This document shows positions 25,394 through 33,470 of a stretch of 44,075 nt of DNA, piece by piece. Position 1 is the stretch's first letter. Each line of letters starts with the position of its first letter. A program made the position numbers and the translations under genes. The DNA comes from Bacteroidales bacterium (lineage in GTDB: Bacteria > Bacteroidota > Bacteroidia > Bacteroidales > UBA932). The stretch spans positions 68,522 to 112,596 of the forward strand of contig JAEEOM010000076.1 in NCBI GenBank assembly GCA_016284265.1. Reading direction: 5' to 3'. The notes beneath the pieces are model-generated. The model saw nothing but the letters and a program-made list of their open reading frames with translations, had not been told where the DNA came from and made no database searches.

Positions 25394-26860
25394 ATGAATA
25401 CCGACAAGATTGTCATGGAGGGACTGACCTACGACGACGTACTGCTCATTCCTGCCCGCTCCGAAGTGCTACCCCGCGAGGTTGACATCCAGACCCGGTT
25501 TACCCGGGACATTTCGATCCAGGTGCCGATCGTTTCGGCGGCCATGGATACTGTGACCGACGCCAACCTGGCCATCGCCATCGCCCGGGAGGGCGGTATC
25601 GGCGTTATTCACAAGAATATGCCGATTGAAGCCCAGATGGAGCATGTCCGCAAGGTCAAGCGCGCTGAAAACGGCATGATCTACGATCCGGTAACCATCC
25701 CCGTAGAGGGTTGCGTGGGCGATGCACTCCGGCTGATGGCTCAGTACCATATCGGCGGCATCCCGGTGGTCGATCCCGCCGGCCACCTGATCGGCATCGT
25801 CACCAACCGCGATCTCCGATTCCAGGACAATCCTGCCAAGCCTATCCGCGAGGTCATGACCTCAGAGCGGCTGATTACGGTCGGTCCGTCCACCACCATC
25901 CCCGAGGCGACCGAAGTACTGCGCAAGTACCGCATCGAGAAGCTTCCCGTGGTGGACGAACAGAACCGTCTCGTCGGCCTGATCACCTACCGCGACATCA
26001 CCAAGATCAAGGACAATCCCAAGGCCAGCAAGGACAGTCTCGGCCGTCTCCGCGTGGCGGCGGCCGTGGGCATCAACTCCCACAGCCTTGAAGATGTGGA
26101 GCGGCTGGTGAGCGTCCATACCGACGCCGTGGTGCTCGACACCGCGCACGGCCATTCGGCCGGTGTGTTGAAAACCATCCGGAAAATCCGGGATGCCTTC
26201 CCCGACCTGCAGATCGTGGCCGGTAACATCGCTACGGCCGAAGCGGCCATCGCCCTCAAGGAATGTGGCGTCGATGCCGTCAAAGTGGGCATCGGTCCCG
26301 GTTCCATCTGCACCACCCGTATCATTGCGGGCATCGGTGTTCCGCAGTTGACGGCGGTGATGAACACTTCGGAAGCGCTCAAGGGCACCGGTATTCCGGT
26401 GATTGCCGACGGCGGCATCCGCTATTCGGGCGACATCGTCAAGGCCCTGGCGGCGGGCGCCAGCACCATCATGGCGGGTTCGCTCTTTGCGGGTGTCGAG
26501 GAAGCGCCGGGCGAGGCAATCATCCTCAACGGCCGAAAGTTCAAGTCCTATCGCGGCATGGGTTCGCTCGAGGCGATGCAGAAGGGGTCGAAAGACCGCT
26601 ACTTCCAGGATATGGAAGAAGACATCAAGAAACTTGTCCCCGAGGGCATCGTCGCCCAGGTGCCGTACAAAGGCACGCTTGCCGAGGTCATCTACCAGCT
26701 GGTCGGTGGTCTGCGCGCCGGCATGGGTTACTGCGGCGCGAAAGACCTGGCCGCATTGCGCGAAGCGAAATTCGTGAAGATCACGGCCGCCGGCATGGTG
26801 GAGAGCCATCCGCACGACGTGACCATCACCCGCGAAGCTCCGAACTACTCCACGCGCTAG
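25394..26860 (+). CDS. guaB: Inosine-5'-monophosphate dehydrogenase
   Basis: A 488-residue cytoplasmic enzyme oxidising IMP to XMP with NAD+, the committing step to guanine nucleotides. N-terminal [15 protein letters not shown], two CBS domains (about 95-210, with the IVTNRDLRF and LITYRDITK motifs), and the TIM-barrel core. The active-site loop GPGSICTTR has the catalytic Cys at 306. The flap motif [10 protein letters not shown] is present. The ORF track begins one codon earlier on a GTG; the adjacent ATG was taken. It is the first gene of a long plus-strand series; the SurA-like gene starts 23 bases after the stop. Confidence 0.97.
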   Translation: MNTDKIVMEGLTYDDVLLIPARSEVLPREVDIQTRFTRDISIQVPIVSAAMDTVTDANLAIAIAREGGIGVIHKNMPIEAQMEHVRKVKRAENGMIYDPVTIPVEGCVGDALRLMAQYHIGGIPVVDPAGHLIGIVTNRDLRFQDNPAKPIREVMTSERLITVGPSTTIPEATEVLRKYRIEKLPVVDEQNRLVGLITYRDITKIKDNPKASKDSLGRLRVAAAVGINSHSLEDVERLVSVHTDAVVLDTAHGHSAGVLKTIRKIRDAFPDLQIVAGNIATAEAAIALKECGVDAVKVGIGPGSICTTRIIAGIGVPQLTAVMNTSEALKGTGIPVIADGGIRYSGDIVKALAAGASTIMAGSLFAGVEEAPGEAIILNGRKFKSYRGMGSLEAMQKGSKDRYFQDMEEDIKKLVPEGIVAQVPYKGTLAEVIYQLVGGLRAGMGYCGAKDLAALREAKFVKITAAGMVESHPHDVTITREAPNYSTR

Positions 26861-26883
26861 TTTGGCGCGGGAGTTGCGGAGTT

Positions 26884-28260
26884 ATGATTCTTGTTATGAA
26901 GATGAAAATGAAGAAGATCTTTTCGGTTGTCCTGCTACTTTTGGCCATCCTCCCGGCGCAGGCCCAGCGATATGACGGCATCATCGAGAAAAGCGTCGCC
27001 CTGGTGGGCAATGATATCGTGATGCTTTCCGAGATCGAGGCAGAAGCGCAGATGGAGCGGGCCCGCGGCCTGGCAGTCGACAAAGCGGCCCGGTGCGAAA
27101 TTCTGGAGAATTTCCTCGTGTCAAAGCTTTTCCTCACGCAGGCCAAGCTTGACTCGCTGACGGTCAACGACGCCCAGGTGGCGGCGATGCTCGAGCAACG
27201 CATCAATGAAGTGATGAGCATGCTGGGCGGTGAGAAGCAGATGGAGGATTATTTCGGCAAACCGCTGTACAAGTTGCGCCAGGAATGGCGCCAGGCGTTC
27301 AGCGACCAGTCGCTCATCCAGGAGATGCAGCGCAATGTGGCACAGGATATCCCGAAGGTCACGCCGCGCGACGTCCAGAAATACGTCGATGAGACGCCGG
27401 CGGAAGACTTGCCGATGGTCAGCACGAAATACCGGATCCGGCAAATCGGCCTCTATCCCGACAAGGAAGCGGCCGAACTGGCCGTGAAGGAACAACTGAT
27501 CGGCTTGCGCGAACGCATCGTGAACGGAGAGAAATTCTCTACACTGGCCCGTCTTTATTCGCAGGATCCGGGCAGCATGTCCAAAGGCGGCGAACTCGGC
27601 ATGAACGCCAAGTCCATTTTCTGGCCGGCATTCTCCGACGCCGCCATGGCGCTCAAGGTGGGGCAGGTATCGCAGGTCGTGGAGACGCCCGACGGATTCC
27701 ACATCATCCAGCTTATCGAGCGGGATGGAGACAAGTTCAATGCCCGCCACATTCTCATCAAGCCGCAATACACTTCCGAAGACCGGGAGCGCGCTTTTCA
27801 CAAACTGGACAGCATCCGTAACCTCATCGTCGCAGACAGCCTGAGCTTCTTCGACGCAGCCCGCTCCTTCTCCGAGGAGAAGCACAGCGCTACCAACGGC
27901 GGCCTGATGGCCGATGAGTACACGGGTTCATCCTATTTCGAGAAAGACCAGCTTAAGCCGAACGACTACAACGTGTTGCGCAACATGCAGGAGGGCGATG
28001 TCTCCGAACCGTTCGAGTCGCTCGACAACGAAGGCCGCAACGGCAACACCATCTACAAGATTCTCTATCTGGAAAAGATCATCCCGGCCCATACCGCCAA
28101 CTTCAAGGAAGACTACAATACCCTGCTCGAGGAGGTCAACCAGAAGAATTCGCTCGCCGCGATCGACAAGTTCATCGAGGAGAAGCAGAAGACCACCTAC
28201 ATCGTCATCGATCCGATGTTCCAGGGTTGCGACTTCCAGCGGAAAGGCTGGGTCAAGTAG
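26884..28260 (+). CDS. SurA-like peptidyl-prolyl isomerase, parvulin type
   Basis: About 458 residues, periplasmic. The ORF track starts at 26263 inside guaB. The ATGs at 26884, 26896, 26902 and 26908 all lead into the signal peptide KKIFSVVLLLLAILPAQAQ; the first is listed. A SurA N-domain-like helical region (about 35-175) is followed by two parvulin domains: one with FSTLARLYSQDPGSMSKGGELG and VETPDGFHIIQLIE, and a second, more diverged one (FNARHILIKPQ, FFDAARSFSEEKHSATNGG). It probably chaperones outer-membrane barrels, many of which lie in this window. The ostA-like gene starts 1 base after the stop. Confidence 0.9.
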   Translation: MILVMKMKMKKIFSVVLLLLAILPAQAQRYDGIIEKSVALVGNDIVMLSEIEAEAQMERARGLAVDKAARCEILENFLVSKLFLTQAKLDSLTVNDAQVAAMLEQRINEVMSMLGGEKQMEDYFGKPLYKLRQEWRQAFSDQSLIQEMQRNVAQDIPKVTPRDVQKYVDETPAEDLPMVSTKYRIRQIGLYPDKEAAELAVKEQLIGLRERIVNGEKFSTLARLYSQDPGSMSKGGELGMNAKSIFWPAFSDAAMALKVGQVSQVVETPDGFHIIQLIERDGDKFNARHILIKPQYTSEDRERAFHKLDSIRNLIVADSLSFFDAARSFSEEKHSATNGGLMADEYTGSSYFEKDQLKPNDYNVLRNMQEGDVSEPFESLDNEGRNGNTIYKILYLEKIIPAHTANFKEDYNTLLEEVNQKNSLAAIDKFIEEKQKTTYIVIDPMFQGCDFQRKGWVK

Positions 28261-28261
28261 C

Positions 28262-30898
28262 ATGAAACCCTTCCGACGGATTACGCTTGCCGTGCTGCTG
28301 GCGCTGTGCTGCAGCACATTGTCCTGGGGGCAGAATGCCCCGAAGGACAGCGTGTTCCGTCTGGTTCAGGCCCAGCGGGCTGAACAGTACGAGAAGTACG
28401 GTCAGAATTACCGGCTCGTCCAGGGCCACGCCCGTTTTCTCCACAACGACACCTATCTGCTCTGCGACTCCGCTTCCTGGAACGTGGATGCCAAGTATAT
28501 CGAGGCCTACGGCAACGTGCAGATCATCCAGAACAAGACGATGCTCAAGAGCGAGGAGATGATGTACTGGATCGACGAGAGCCGGGCCGTTTTCCGCGGT
28601 CCGATGGTGGAACTGTTCGACAAGGACGGCAACCGGCTCCGGACGTCGAAGCTGACCTACAACACGAAAGACAGTGTCGCCGTCTTTGAATTCGGCGGAG
28701 CACTCAAGGACAAGGACGGCAACGTGATCGAGAGCGCCCGTGGCACGTACGACGGCAAGGAGAGTCTCTTCACCTTTGAGGAACGTGTGGAAATCTACAT
28801 GGATACGATCGAGATGAAGACACAGACCCTGCGCTACTTTACCGAAGAGGAGCGGGCTTATTTCGGAAAGAACACCTATGCCTGGAAAGACGAGGGATTC
28901 CTGCGGGCAGACGGCGGTTCGTACGACCGCGGGCAGCATATTGTCCGTTTTTCCGACCATGTCTTCCTGTTCGATCCCACCTACGACGCCTGGGCCGACG
29001 AGGTTGTTTACGATCAGTTGACCGGAGCTGCGGATCTCTACCAGAACGCACAGGTCCTAGATACGGCCAACAAGAGCATCTTCCTGGGTGATCATCTGCA
29101 GTACGCGCCTGCTACCGATTCTTTGACCGACCGGGGCTTGCTGACCGGTGACCCGGCCATCATCTATTATGGAGAGAATGAAAACCATGTAGTCGATACG
29201 CTTTATGTCCGGGCCGATACCTTCTATGTCTATGCCATACCGCGTTCCGATATTCCGGCCGCGGAACTGAAGGAGGCCCAGAAACGGATCGAGGATATCC
29301 GGTACGATGCCCTGTCCAAAAAACGGGAGGAGGATGCTGCCGCCCAGGAGCAGGAACGCATCAAGAAAATGCGCGAGGTAGGCAAGTTGCCGCCTGAATG
29401 GGTAGAAAAGGCGCAGAAGGCCACGGCGGATTCGCTTGCGGCGCTTTCCCGGCTCGATTCCCTGGTGACAGCGGGGGCCGTCGATTCGCTGGTTGCTGCC
29501 TCCGATTCTCTGCGGGCTTCACGGCAAGCCGTAGATTCTCTCCTCAAAGTCGGATTCGATTACATCAGTGCCCAGGAAGCGGCTGCTTCCGGTTCCGATT
29601 CAACCTCAGGCAAGCCTGGCTCCGATTCATCTGCCGTTACGCCTGCCGTTAAAGCAGATCCGCCCCGCGATACCACGCCTGTCCGGTATGTCCATGCCTG
29701 GAATCATGTCAAGCTGTTCCGCAGCGACCTGCAGGCTGTCTGCGACTCCATTGTCTTTACCGAAGTAGATTCTGTCGCTCGTCTCTACGGGTCGCCGGCC
29801 CTATGGAACGAAATCCGCAACCAGCTCACCGCCGAGGAGATGCATCTCCTGCTGCACGACGGGGCCCTCGAACGGGGCAGCATGATTACCAATGCCTGGC
29901 TGATTTCGGAGCAGGATACCGTCCACTACAACCAGATCAAGAGTACCGAGATGCAGGGCTGGTTCCGGGACAACAAACTCTTCCGTTTCGATGCCCTGGG
30001 CGGTGTCTCCGCCATCTTCTACATGGCCGAAGACGAGGTGATTACGACCATCAACGTTAAAGAATCGAAGTCGCTGACAGCGGCCCTTAAGGACAATAAG
30101 GCCCAGCGGCTGCTGTATGTCGATGCCATCAAGAGCGACGTTTATCCCGTAGGCGAGCTGGAGCCGTCCAAGCAGCGTCTCAAGGATTTCAAATGGCGGG
30201 GTGACGAACGGCCTGACTCGCCGCAGCAAATCACGCGACGGAAGGTGCGCCAGACGGAGCGCCCCCAGTATGAAGGGATGCGCCGGCCCCTCTACCGAGA
30301 GACCAACAAGTTTTTCGACAACTACATGCTCGAACTCTTCGAGAAGATCGACGCTGAGAAGAAAGCCGAATATGAACGCCGTCAGGCCGAACAGGACAGC
30401 TTGGCTCGCGTGGCTGAGCTTGCCCAACTGCAGGCCGCACGCGATTCCATCGTCGCAGCTGAAGCCGCCCTGACCCTTCGTGACAGCGTGGCGGTCATCG
30501 CTCTCAGCGACAGTACCCGCGTCGTGCCTGGCGATACGACGCACATCATGCCCGCTGATTCCGCTCTCGTCATGCCCGGCGTGACCGGGCATCCAGACAC
30601 TGATACCCTCGACATGCAGCGGGTGCTTCTCCCCGAGACTGATGCGGTTCGTCCGCCCCGCCCGCAACGTGATACTGCCGACAGGCACGTCGCTCCCGGT
30701 GCGACCGGGGATCTCGCCCCGGCCTCTCCCGAAACGGTCGTTCACACCGAGCAGCTCTCCCGCGCGGAAAAGCGCGCCATGCGCCGTGCTGAACGTCTGG
30801 CTCGCCGGGAAGCCCGCAAAGCCGCCCGTGCTGCCCGCCGGGCCGCTCGTGAGGCTGCCCGCATTGCCCGCCAGGCGGCAAAAACCGAAAAGAATTAA
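28262..30898 (+). CDS. OstA/LptA-like LPS transport protein with long disordered C-terminus
   Basis: An 878-residue exported protein. Start at ATG 28262, giving the signal peptide MKPFRRITLAVLLALCCSTLSWG; the track start at 27914 lies inside the SurA-like gene. Residues about 40-270 and 480-600 form OstA-type beta-jellyroll repeats (YLLCDSASWNVDAKYIEAYG, YDGKESLFTFEERVEIYM), as in proteins that carry lipopolysaccharide across the periplasm. Charged Glu/Lys and Asp-Ser-Leu stretches interrupt the domain near 340-460. The C-terminal part (about 750-850) contains two in-frame palindromic repeats, and the last 45 residues are almost all Ala, Arg and Lys. The SurA-ostA pairing suits outer-membrane biogenesis. 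Confidence 0.85.
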   Translation: MKPFRRITLAVLLALCCSTLSWGQNAPKDSVFRLVQAQRAEQYEKYGQNYRLVQGHARFLHNDTYLLCDSASWNVDAKYIEAYGNVQIIQNKTMLKSEEMMYWIDESRAVFRGPMVELFDKDGNRLRTSKLTYNTKDSVAVFEFGGALKDKDGNVIESARGTYDGKESLFTFEERVEIYMDTIEMKTQTLRYFTEEERAYFGKNTYAWKDEGFLRADGGSYDRGQHIVRFSDHVFLFDPTYDAWADEVVYDQLTGAADLYQNAQVLDTANKSIFLGDHLQYAPATDSLTDRGLLTGDPAIIYYGENENHVVDTLYVRADTFYVYAIPRSDIPAAELKEAQKRIEDIRYDALSKKREEDAAAQEQERIKKMREVGKLPPEWVEKAQKATADSLAALSRLDSLVTAGAVDSLVAASDSLRASRQAVDSLLKVGFDYISAQEAAASGSDSTSGKPGSDSSAVTPAVKADPPRDTTPVRYVHAWNHVKLFRSDLQAVCDSIVFTEVDSVARLYGSPALWNEIRNQLTAEEMHLLLHDGALERGSMITNAWLISEQDTVHYNQIKSTEMQGWFRDNKLFRFDALGGVSAIFYMAEDEVITTINVKESKSLTAALKDNKAQRLLYVDAIKSDVYPVGELEPSKQRLKDFKWRGDERPDSPQQITRRKVRQTERPQYEGMRRPLYRETNKFFDNYMLELFEKIDAEKKAEYERRQAEQDSLARVAELAQLQAARDSIVAAEAALTLRDSVAVIALSDSTRVVPGDTTHIMPADSALVMPGVTGHPDTDTLDMQRVLLPETDAVRPPRPQRDTADRHVAPGATGDLAPASPETVVHTEQLSRAEKRAMRRAERLARREARKAARAARRAAREAARIARQAAKTEKN
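30568..30596 (-). repeat. 29-nt interspersed palindromic repeat, copy C
   Basis: On the minus strand CTGGATGCCCGGTCACGCCG plus GGCATGACG. A perfect 8-bp stem (ATGCCCGG/CCGGGCAT, 30572-30592) surrounds a 5-base loop. In the ostA-like gene it is read from the other side and encodes VMPGVTGHP. Confidence 0.7.
30688..30716 (-). repeat. 29-nt interspersed palindromic repeat, copy D
   Basis: On the minus strand CGAGATCCCCGGTCGCACCG plus GGAGCGACG, close to copy B. The core stem CCCGG/CCGGG is kept. It starts exactly 120 bases after copy C in the same reading frame and encodes VAPGATGDL in the ostA-like gene. Confidence 0.6.
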
Positions 30899-30908
30899 TC
30901 TGATAACC

Positions 30909-31601
30909 ATGAGATACCGGTTTGTCATCTTGTTTTTATTGATCTGCAGTCTGCCTGCCGGAGCACAGAGTCGCGACACCATCCTGACCCGGATGAATGC
31001 CGTCAAACTCTATCCGGATTGTATCTACGGCTATTGCGCGCTCTCCAGTGCAGAGGATTCCCGGGCAGAGGCACTTGCAGACCTCGCCTGCCGTGTGGAG
31101 GCGTTCCTGAAGGAGAAAGGATTCCAGCACCTCCGCGACCTGTCCCAATGTCCCGACGGTATGGTGCAGACCCTGGTCTATACCAAGGGGACCGATTATT
31201 TCCGGACCCTGGTTTATGTGGATAAGGCGGCGCTCTCGCAGTTGGAAAGCGATCTTTCCCGGAAAAACGAAGCCCAGGGACAGTATCGGGCCGTCAGCAG
31301 TTTGAAAGAACGGCTGGCCGGCGTGACGACGTACGGGGAACTGGAAGCTTTGCTTGCAGACAAGGAGGTGGCTACGTCCGTGCTTCGGGGTCCACTGACC
31401 TTCGATACGCCCCAGGACTATGTGGACCGGGGCTATCTGGTGTATTACGATCACAAGACGAGCCGGATTCTCCGTGTCATGACGCCTCGCAACGATGACG
31501 GTATCCGCTTCGATGTGAAGACGGGCGCGCCGGGTCATCCCCGGATGGCGCCGCAGGGAGAGATCGAATGGATATGTTTCAAAGAACCGGTAAAAAAGTG
31601 A
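30909..31601 (+). CDS. Uncharacterised exported protein, possibly LPP20-like
   Basis: A 230-residue protein with a signal peptide (MRYRFVILFLLICSLPAGAQ). The ATG at 30909 was chosen because the track start (30642) lies inside the ostA-like gene. An N-terminal helical part (SSAEDSRAEALADLACRVEAFL) and a beta-rich core (VQTLVYTKGTDYFRTLVYVD) recall LPP20-type proteins, but I do not firmly recognise a family. There is no Cys for lipidation, so it is probably periplasmic. It starts 10 bases after the ostA-like gene and ends 4 bases before the next, so it belongs to the same run. Function unknown. Confidence 0.75.
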   Translation: MRYRFVILFLLICSLPAGAQSRDTILTRMNAVKLYPDCIYGYCALSSAEDSRAEALADLACRVEAFLKEKGFQHLRDLSQCPDGMVQTLVYTKGTDYFRTLVYVDKAALSQLESDLSRKNEAQGQYRAVSSLKERLAGVTTYGELEALLADKEVATSVLRGPLTFDTPQDYVDRGYLVYYDHKTSRILRVMTPRNDDGIRFDVKTGAPGHPRMAPQGEIEWICFKEPVKK

Positions 31602-31605
31602 GGCG

Positions 31606-32577
31606 ATGAAAAAGACACTCCTGATCGTTCTGCTATGGCTGGCTGCCGCTGCGGCGTGGGCACAGCCGGTGCGTTTTTTTGTCGGCGAGGGCATGGAAAA
31701 TGGCCCGCTGAAGGAAAAGGTCAACACCAACGTATCGTTGCTTTTGACGGAGATCAATGATGCCTATCATGCCTCGCGGGCTCTCGATCTCTCCGCTGTC
31801 TCCATCACCCCCAGGGCTGTCCGTCTGTTGTCGATGCTCTGGCGGAATCGCCCGTTCCATTGTGATGAACTCCGCGTGGTCGACCGGATTTTACGTACCT
31901 TCGATGGCGGGTATCAATTGCGGAACATCCCGATGGAAATGACGGAACCCGGCGGGAAAGTCCTCTATCCGGAACTGGTTGTCGAATTGGATGCCGGCGG
32001 AACCATCACGCTCGTCAATTTTGCCATCGAAGCCAATCTCTACCGGAAGGTTGTCCAGCCCGGTTCTGGAGAAAGGGAAATGAACCACCGGAAGATCATG
32101 CTCGACTACGTGGAACAATTCAGGACCTCCTACGACCGGAAGGACCTCAATTTCCTGGAGTTGTTTTTCTGCGATGACGCCCTGATCATTACCGGCAGGG
32201 TGGTCAAGAAGTATGTACGCGAGCCGGGTGCCATTTTGGAAAAAGCGGTCTTATACCCGCAATATGCCAATTCCGAATATCTGGCCAATCTCCGGCGTGT
32301 CTTTTCACAGATCCGGTACAGCCGGACGTATTTCAAAGACATCCAAGTGACCCGTCATCCTGTGGAGGAGGGTGTTTACGGTGTCAATATCAAAATGGGA
32401 TACGAGTCCGCGGTGGATTCTGACGAGGGTTGCGTATTCCTGCTTTGGGACTTCCGCGACGGAAACCGTCCCCAGATTCTTGTCCGTACCTGGCAGCCCC
32501 GCTGGCTGGATGATGCACACATCCAGGCACTCAGCGAAAGTCAGATTATCAACGTCAACAGTTTCAAGTTTCCATGA
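31606..32577 (+). CDS. Uncharacterised exported protein with NTF2-like region
   Basis: A 323-residue protein with a signal peptide (MKKTLLIVLLWLAAAAAWAQ). Residues about 20-140 are mixed alpha/beta. From about 165, MLDYVEQFRTSYDRKDLNFLE and FFCDDALIITGRVVKK look like an NTF2-like domain, ending with a WQPRW segment and INVNSFKFP. Similar Bacteroidales proteins accompany PEGA-domain proteins (from memory, not searched). Its stop overlaps the start of the next gene (ATGA), so the two are translationally coupled. No catalytic residues are recognisable. Role unknown; the genomic setting points to the cell envelope. Confidence 0.75.
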   Translation: MKKTLLIVLLWLAAAAAWAQPVRFFVGEGMENGPLKEKVNTNVSLLLTEINDAYHASRALDLSAVSITPRAVRLLSMLWRNRPFHCDELRVVDRILRTFDGGYQLRNIPMEMTEPGGKVLYPELVVELDAGGTITLVNFAIEANLYRKVVQPGSGEREMNHRKIMLDYVEQFRTSYDRKDLNFLELFFCDDALIITGRVVKKYVREPGAILEKAVLYPQYANSEYLANLRRVFSQIRYSRTYFKDIQVTRHPVEEGVYGVNIKMGYESAVDSDEGCVFLLWDFRDGNRPQILVRTWQPRWLDDAHIQALSESQIINVNSFKFP

Positions 32578-33452
32578 AACGGTTTTTCTTCTTACTGGCC
32601 TTACTGGCCTTGCCGTTCCTGCTGCAGGCACAGGACAAGCGTCTTGTCGTCCGCCGTTTCGATATGAATCAGGGCGATTTGCGCGCCAAGGCCGATCCGG
32701 TCTATGACAAGACCCACAAACCAGCCGCCCTCGTCGAAATCGTTTTTACCGACAGGGATTCCATCCGCATCGAAGGGAATATCGTGGGGAACCCGGAACA
32801 TGACCCCGGGAAATGGGCAGTGTATATGCCGGAAGGCGCGCAGTGGATTGATTTGTCCGCGGCAGGATATGCTCCGGTCCGTTTCGCTTTTCCTGCGGAA
32901 ACCCCGCTGCTCTCGGCCCATACCTATCTGCTTGAGCTGGGCGTAAAAACAAGCCGGTCCAGTTCCGTCAATCCGATGTGGACGCTGGTAATGCCCACGT
33001 TCAGCTACAACCAGTCGCAGTTGTCTTACGGCTTGATGCTGGGCCTCGGCAGGAAAAACGGCGGCTACGTCCACGCCAAGACGGATTTCCACTTCGGGAT
33101 CAATCCTTCGCTTTCCTGCGATGCCGACGGTAATATCCAGGGTGTCAAGGGCTGGTTTTCCGGCGAACCTCACAAGAGCCGTTTTGCCGTTACGGCCGGA
33201 TATCTGCGCCAGCTTGTGCAACCGCTCTACGTCTTTGTGGGCGGCGGCTACGGCAGCCGCATTCTCGCCTGGGAGATGTACGGAGCCGAAGGCAGTTACG
33301 ATCTCGTACGGGTCGCCCCCAGTTCCTTTACCGGCGTTGAGGCCGAACTCGGCCTGATTTTCCGCCTTGGCGGGTTTGCCCTTTCCGCCGGCGTCCAGAC
33401 CAATCAGTTCCGATACTACGAAGCCAACGTGGGAATTGGCGTGATGTTCTAA
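32574..33452 (+). CDS. Exported protein with PEGA-like domain and outer-membrane barrel
   Basis: A 292-residue protein with a signal peptide (MKRFFFLLALLALPFLLQAQ). Residues about 35-125 resemble a PEGA-like domain (KPAALVEIVF, WAVYMPEGAQWIDLSAAGY). The remaining 160 residues are Gly- and aromatic-rich strands (SYGLMLGLGRKNGGYVHA, YVFVGGGYGSRI) ending YEANVGIGVMF, which fits an 8- to 10-stranded outer-membrane barrel. The start is embedded in the stop of the previous gene. Together with 30909 and 31606 it forms a compact three-gene exported set. The function is unknown. Confidence 0.7.
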   Translation: MKRFFFLLALLALPFLLQAQDKRLVVRRFDMNQGDLRAKADPVYDKTHKPAALVEIVFTDRDSIRIEGNIVGNPEHDPGKWAVYMPEGAQWIDLSAAGYAPVRFAFPAETPLLSAHTYLLELGVKTSRSSSVNPMWTLVMPTFSYNQSQLSYGLMLGLGRKNGGYVHAKTDFHFGINPSLSCDADGNIQGVKGWFSGEPHKSRFAVTAGYLRQLVQPLYVFVGGGYGSRILAWEMYGAEGSYDLVRVAPSSFTGVEAELGLIFRLGGFALSAGVQTNQFRYYEANVGIGVMF

Positions 33453-33470
33453 CCCTTCTGCTTGACAGCC

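Noticed and set aside
26263-26880. Upstream extension of the SurA-like ORF inside guaB
   Set aside because: The first 200 residues overlap guaB in another frame and look like a shadow. The signal peptide begins only after 26884.
29600-29630. CAGGCAAGCCTGGC in the ostA-like gene as another repeat copy
   Set aside because: It shares a short GC-rich inverted pattern but not the loop, spacing or flanks of the family.
31520-31560. GGTCATCCCCGGATGG near the end of the 30909 gene, as a possible fifth repeat copy
   Set aside because: Only part of one arm and a single flank resemble the 29-nt element, and no hairpin of the right shape forms. It may be a decayed copy but cannot be supported.
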